A stretch of DNA of 64,000 nt from Pseudomonas sp. Q1-7 (lineage in GTDB: Bacteria > Pseudomonadota > Gammaproteobacteria > Pseudomonadales > Pseudomonadaceae): positions 5,534,501 through 5,598,500 of the forward strand of contig NZ_CP116304.1 in NCBI RefSeq assembly GCF_028010285.1, written 5' to 3'. The notes under the pieces were generated by a model. The model was not told the DNA's origin, made no database searches, and saw only the letters and a program-made list of their open reading frames with translations. Below are positions 61,488 through 64,000 of this stretch, in pieces; within the stretch, counting starts at the first letter, position 1, and each line of letters opens with the position of its first letter. The translations under genes were made by a program, and so were the position numbers.

Positions 61488-61503
61488 GTATCCATCCTTC
61501 GCT

Positions 61504-62271
61504 TCAAGGGGCCGGCGCCGGATACTGCCTGAGCGCCGCCAGCAAGGCCGCGGCGCTGGCGCCACGGCAATCCACAACATTCTTCGCGCCCGCCAGGGCG
61601 GCCTGCTCGGCCACCCGAGGGCTGGGTACGAACAGGGTCAGACCGGCCAGTTCGGACCAGGCATCGCCAGCCAGGCGCTGGAGGTTTTCCAGGCCCTGGC
61701 CGCTGCTGATCACCAGGCCGTTCAGGTGTTCCGACTCGACGCGCTGCAACAGGGTGCCCACCGGATACTCCGGCAGGCAACGCCGGTAGAGTTCCAGATA
61801 GTCGACCGCGACACCTTGGCCGCGCAAGCGCTCAGCCAGGAATTCTCGGCCACCCTCACCGCGCATGATAAGGACCTTTGGATCGGGAACCGCCAACGCA
61901 TCGGAAAAGGCTGACAAAGCCAGTAGAGCCTCACTGTCATCCCCGTTGCCCGGCCAGGCCGCGTGCAAGCCGTAGGCGTCGAGCACTGCCCCGGTGGCGG
62001 CGCCAACGCTGAACCAGCGCTGCCCCGCCGGCGGCTGCGGCCAGTAGCGATCGAGCAACTCGAGACCGAGACGCGCCGCCGGCTTGCTGACCACCACCAC
62101 GGCACAGTAGCGGTCGAGGTCAAGGATGACGCCGCGTTGCTCAGGCGTTTCCTCCAGAGGTTCGATGGCCAGCAGCGGCAGGCTGCTGCTGAAGACCTGC
62201 TGTTCGGCCAGGGTCGCGGCCAGGGCCTCGCACTCCTCGCTGGGGCGTGTCAGCAGCAACCGCCAGCCCAT
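61504..62271 (-). CDS. hemD: uroporphyrinogen-III synthase
   Basis: 255 aa enzyme that cyclises hydroxymethylbilane with inversion of ring D. N-terminal [18 protein letters not shown], and conserved C-terminal VISSGQGLENLQRL and LFVPSPRVAEQA. ATG 62271 shares a base with the hemC stop (TGATG); the GTG at 62274 is an alternative one residue longer. Translation is coupled to hemC. Confidence 0.93.
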   Translation of the reverse strand: MGWRLLLTRPSEECEALAATLAEQQVFSSSLPLLAIEPLEETPEQRGVILDLDRYCAVVVVSKPAARLGLELLDRYWPQPPAGQRWFSVGAATGAVLDAYGLHAAWPGNGDDSEALLALSAFSDALAVPDPKVLIMRGEGGREFLAERLRGQGVAVDYLELYRRCLPEYPVGTLLQRVESEHLNGLVISSGQGLENLQRLAGDAWSELAGLTLFVPSPRVAEQAALAGAKNVVDCRGASAAALLAALRQYPAPAP

Positions 62272-63209
62272 CACGGGTGACCGGCCTCGCCGTAGACGGC
62301 CTTGAGGATGTCCCCGGCGCCCAGTTCCAGCAGCTCATCGGCGACCCGGACACCCAGGGCCTCGGCATCGGCGACAGCGGCGCGGCCTTCGGCGCGCAGC
62401 AGTTGGCCGCCATCGGGCTGGCCCACCAGACCGCGCAGCCAGAGCTGCTCGCCTTCCAGCACCGCGTAGCAGGCGATGGGCACCTGGCAGCCGCCGTTCA
62501 GGCGCTTGTTCAGGGCGCGCTCGGCGGTGACGCGCAGGGCGGTGGCCGGGTGGTGAAGGGGGGCCAGCAGGGCATGGATTTCGCGGTCGGAAGTGCGGCA
62601 CTCGATGCCCACGGCCCCCTGACCGCCCGCCGGCAGGCTGTCCTCTACGCTGATGGAAGAGCGGATGCGATCCTCGAAACCGAGGCGGATCAGGCCGGCG
62701 GCGGCGAGGATAATGGCGTCGTACTCGCCGGCATCCAGCTTGGCCAGGCGAGTGTTCACGTTGCCGCGCAGGAACTGGATTTTCAGGTCCGGCCGGCGAG
62801 CCAGCAACTGGGCCTGGCGGCGCAGGCTGGACGTCCCCACCACGCTGCCGGCAGGCAGGGCGTCAAGGCTGTCGAAGCGGTTGGAGACGAAGGCGTCGCG
62901 CGGGTCCTCGCGCTCGCAGATGCAGTACAGGCCAAGGCCTTCGGGGAAGTCCATGGGCACGTCCTTCATGGAGTGCACGGCGATGTCGGCCTCGTTTTCC
63001 AGCAAGGCGGTTTCCAGCTCCTTCACGAACAGCCCCTTGCCGCCGATCTTCGCCAATGGCGCATCGAGCAGCTTGTCGCCCTTGCTGACCATGGGCACCA
63101 GGCTGACCACGAGACCGGGATGGGCCTCCTCGAGACGGGCTTTGACGTATTCGGCCTGCCACAGGGCCAGGGCACTCTTGCGGGTGGCGATGCGGATCTC
63201 GCGGGACAT
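62271..63209 (-). CDS. hemC: hydroxymethylbilane synthase (porphobilinogen deaminase)
   Basis: 312 aa enzyme that polymerises four porphobilinogens. Begins [20 protein letters not shown] with the dipyrromethane-cofactor Cys in [13 protein letters not shown] near 242 and the catalytic Asp region [18 protein letters not shown] 63209 preferred; GTG 63215 is two residues longer. Located 136 bases downstream of algR, the arrangement of P. aeruginosa. Confidence 0.96.
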   Translation of the reverse strand: MSREIRIATRKSALALWQAEYVKARLEEAHPGLVVSLVPMVSKGDKLLDAPLAKIGGKGLFVKELETALLENEADIAVHSMKDVPMDFPEGLGLYCICEREDPRDAFVSNRFDSLDALPAGSVVGTSSLRRQAQLLARRPDLKIQFLRGNVNTRLAKLDAGEYDAIILAAAGLIRLGFEDRIRSSISVEDSLPAGGQGAVGIECRTSDREIHALLAPLHHPATALRVTAERALNKRLNGGCQVPIACYAVLEGEQLWLRGLVGQPDGGQLLRAEGRAAVADAEALGVRVADELLELGAGDILKAVYGEAGHP

Positions 63210-63345
63210 GATCACTTCCGGAAACGGTAATGCCCGGAATCATAACAGGCCCGCGCACGGCAAGGGCGCGGGCGGTTGTCGCGGAGCGACACGGGTTGTC
63301 GAAGAAACGCAGCGGGCTGTCGCCAAGGCGTTCGCCGGCAGCCGG

Positions 63346-64000
63346 TCAGAGGTTGTTCATCAGTTTCCGCACGCCGGCGACATGACGGCGGCTGACAGTC
63401 AGGGCGTCGCCATTGAGACCCTTCAGGTACAACTGGAAGTGGCCCAGCGGCGTGCGCTGCAGGCGCTCGATACGCTCGCGGGCCACCAGCGCATTGCGGT
63501 GGATACGCACGAAACGGTCGCCGAACTCGTCCTCCAGCGCCTTCAACGGCTCATCCAGCAGCACTTCGCCATGCTCATGGCGCAGGGTCACGTACTTGTG
63601 GTCGGCGATGAAGAAGATCACCTGGTCCAGCGGGATCAGTTCGATGCCTTTCCGGGTACGGGCGCTGATGTGACTTCGGGGACCGCTCCCGCTGACCGCG
63701 GCAGGACGGGTCAGCGCAGCGAGTTGCACACGGTTGGGTCGCTCGGCCTTCTTCAGCGCCTCGGCCAGGGACTCGGAGCGCACGGGCTTGACCAGGTAGC
63801 CCACGGCGCTGACCTGGAAGGCCTCCAGGGCGAACTCGTCATGGGCCGTGCAGAAGATCACCGCCGGCGGCGCCTCCTTCTCGCAAAGCCTGGCGGCGAC
63901 CTGCAGCCCGTCCAGGCCGGGCATGCGAATGTCGAGCAGGACGACGTCCGGCTTGAGGCTGTCGATCAGGGTGAGCGCCTCTTCGCCGTTGCTGGCGGCA
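63346..64000 (-). CDS. algR: AlgR response regulator (N-terminus beyond window)
   Basis: LytTR-family response regulator controlling alginate, twitching and virulence genes. The visible part is about 218 residues; about 30 N-terminal residues lie past base 64000. The phosphoacceptor Asp (LLDIRMPG, codon 63931-63933) and switch Lys (GYLVKPVRSE) are present, as is the LytTR DNA-binding domain with IFFIADHKYVTLRHE and RFVRIHRNALVARERIERL. The two GC-rich hairpins in the gap before hemC lack T-runs, so readthrough into hemC is possible. Confidence 0.97.
   Translation of the reverse strand, partial: AASNGEEALTLIDSLKPDVVLLDIRMPGLDGLQVAARLCEKEAPPAVIFCTAHDEFALEAFQVSAVGYLVKPVRSESLAEALKKAERPNRVQLAALTRPAAVSGSGPRSHISARTRKGIELIPLDQVIFFIADHKYVTLRHEHGEVLLDEPLKALEDEFGDRFVRIHRNALVARERIERLQRTPLGHFQLYLKGLNGDALTVSRRHVAGVRKLMNNL

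Overview
This 64 kb window is chromosomal DNA from a high-GC gammaproteobacterium, almost certainly Pseudomonas sensu lato. The evidence is the algP-algQ...algR-hemC block, the gcvT-gcvH-gcvP cluster, Pseudomonas-type REP palindromes (a 'GTAGGAGCGAAT' class and a 'GCCAGCCTACG' class), and a gene order that, from memory, follows the tex-to-algR segment of P. aeruginosa closely. The palindromes and several small inserted genes suggest a relative of P. resinovorans or P. otitidis rather than P. aeruginosa itself. That is inference, and species was not determined. I see no prophage, transposase, CRISPR array, tRNA or rRNA. Coding density is very high, and most long antisense ORFs are GC-driven shadows.

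Layout. (1) 1-9.6 kb: tex and a hotdog thioesterase; gshA (glutathione synthesis, probable TTG start); argA and argE (arginine); then a YgiF-like CYTH/CHAD protein and a DUF502 membrane protein. (2) 9.6-16.8 kb: an Lrp-type regulator divergent from a small ACT-like protein; an orphan GspE/PilB-like ATPase; a QmcA-type SPFH protein with an NfeD partner; a large multiheme cytochrome with eight CxxCH motifs, HEAT-like and TPR regions; a DUF2388 secreted protein. (3) 17-24.4 kb: the glycine cleavage system gcvT-gcvH-gcvP and an FbpAB-type ferric iron importer with a candidate Fur box. (4) 24.5-30.5 kb: ubiI-ubiH-pepP-ygfB, then divergently TIGR02449-zapA-6S RNA-fau, a layout shared with E. coli. 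(5) 30.5-37.5 kb: EVE protein, CHASE/PAS/GGDEF diguanylate cyclase, FliL-like protein, quinone oxidoreductase followed by a MITE-like palindromic element, and a flavin reductase overlapping ubiD.

(6) 37.5-44.6 kb: rho, trxA, ppx and ppk (convergent), hemB. (7) 44.7-52.8 kb: dedA, fatty acid hydroxylase, dienelactone-hydrolase-like protein with elbB, a second thioesterase, yaiI, a cytochrome c-FTR1 iron permease, a LysE exporter and a small MscS channel. (8) 52.8-64 kb: a YheS-like ABC-F ATPase, a TIGR02444 protein, algP (histone H1-like, repetitive), algQ (Rsd-type anti-sigma), dsbB, a sugar-dehydrogenase-like beta-propeller, and the heme operon hemC-hemD-hemX-hemY downstream of algR, which is cut by the window edge.

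How the genes connect: heme supply (hemB, hemC, hemD, hemX, hemY) sits with iron import (fbpAB, FTR1) and a multiheme cytochrome. Ubiquinone synthesis is represented by ubiI, ubiH, ubiD and a linked reductase. Polyphosphate metabolism is represented by ppk, ppx and the CYTH/CHAD protein, and alginate/stress control by algP, algQ and algR. Most of the window is conserved core genome. The least described elements are the multiheme/TPR fusion, the orphan secretion-type ATPase, the Lrp/ACT pair, the heme-FTR1 fusion, a 43-residue membrane ORF, and the 184-bp palindromic element abutting the quinone oxidoreductase stop codon.
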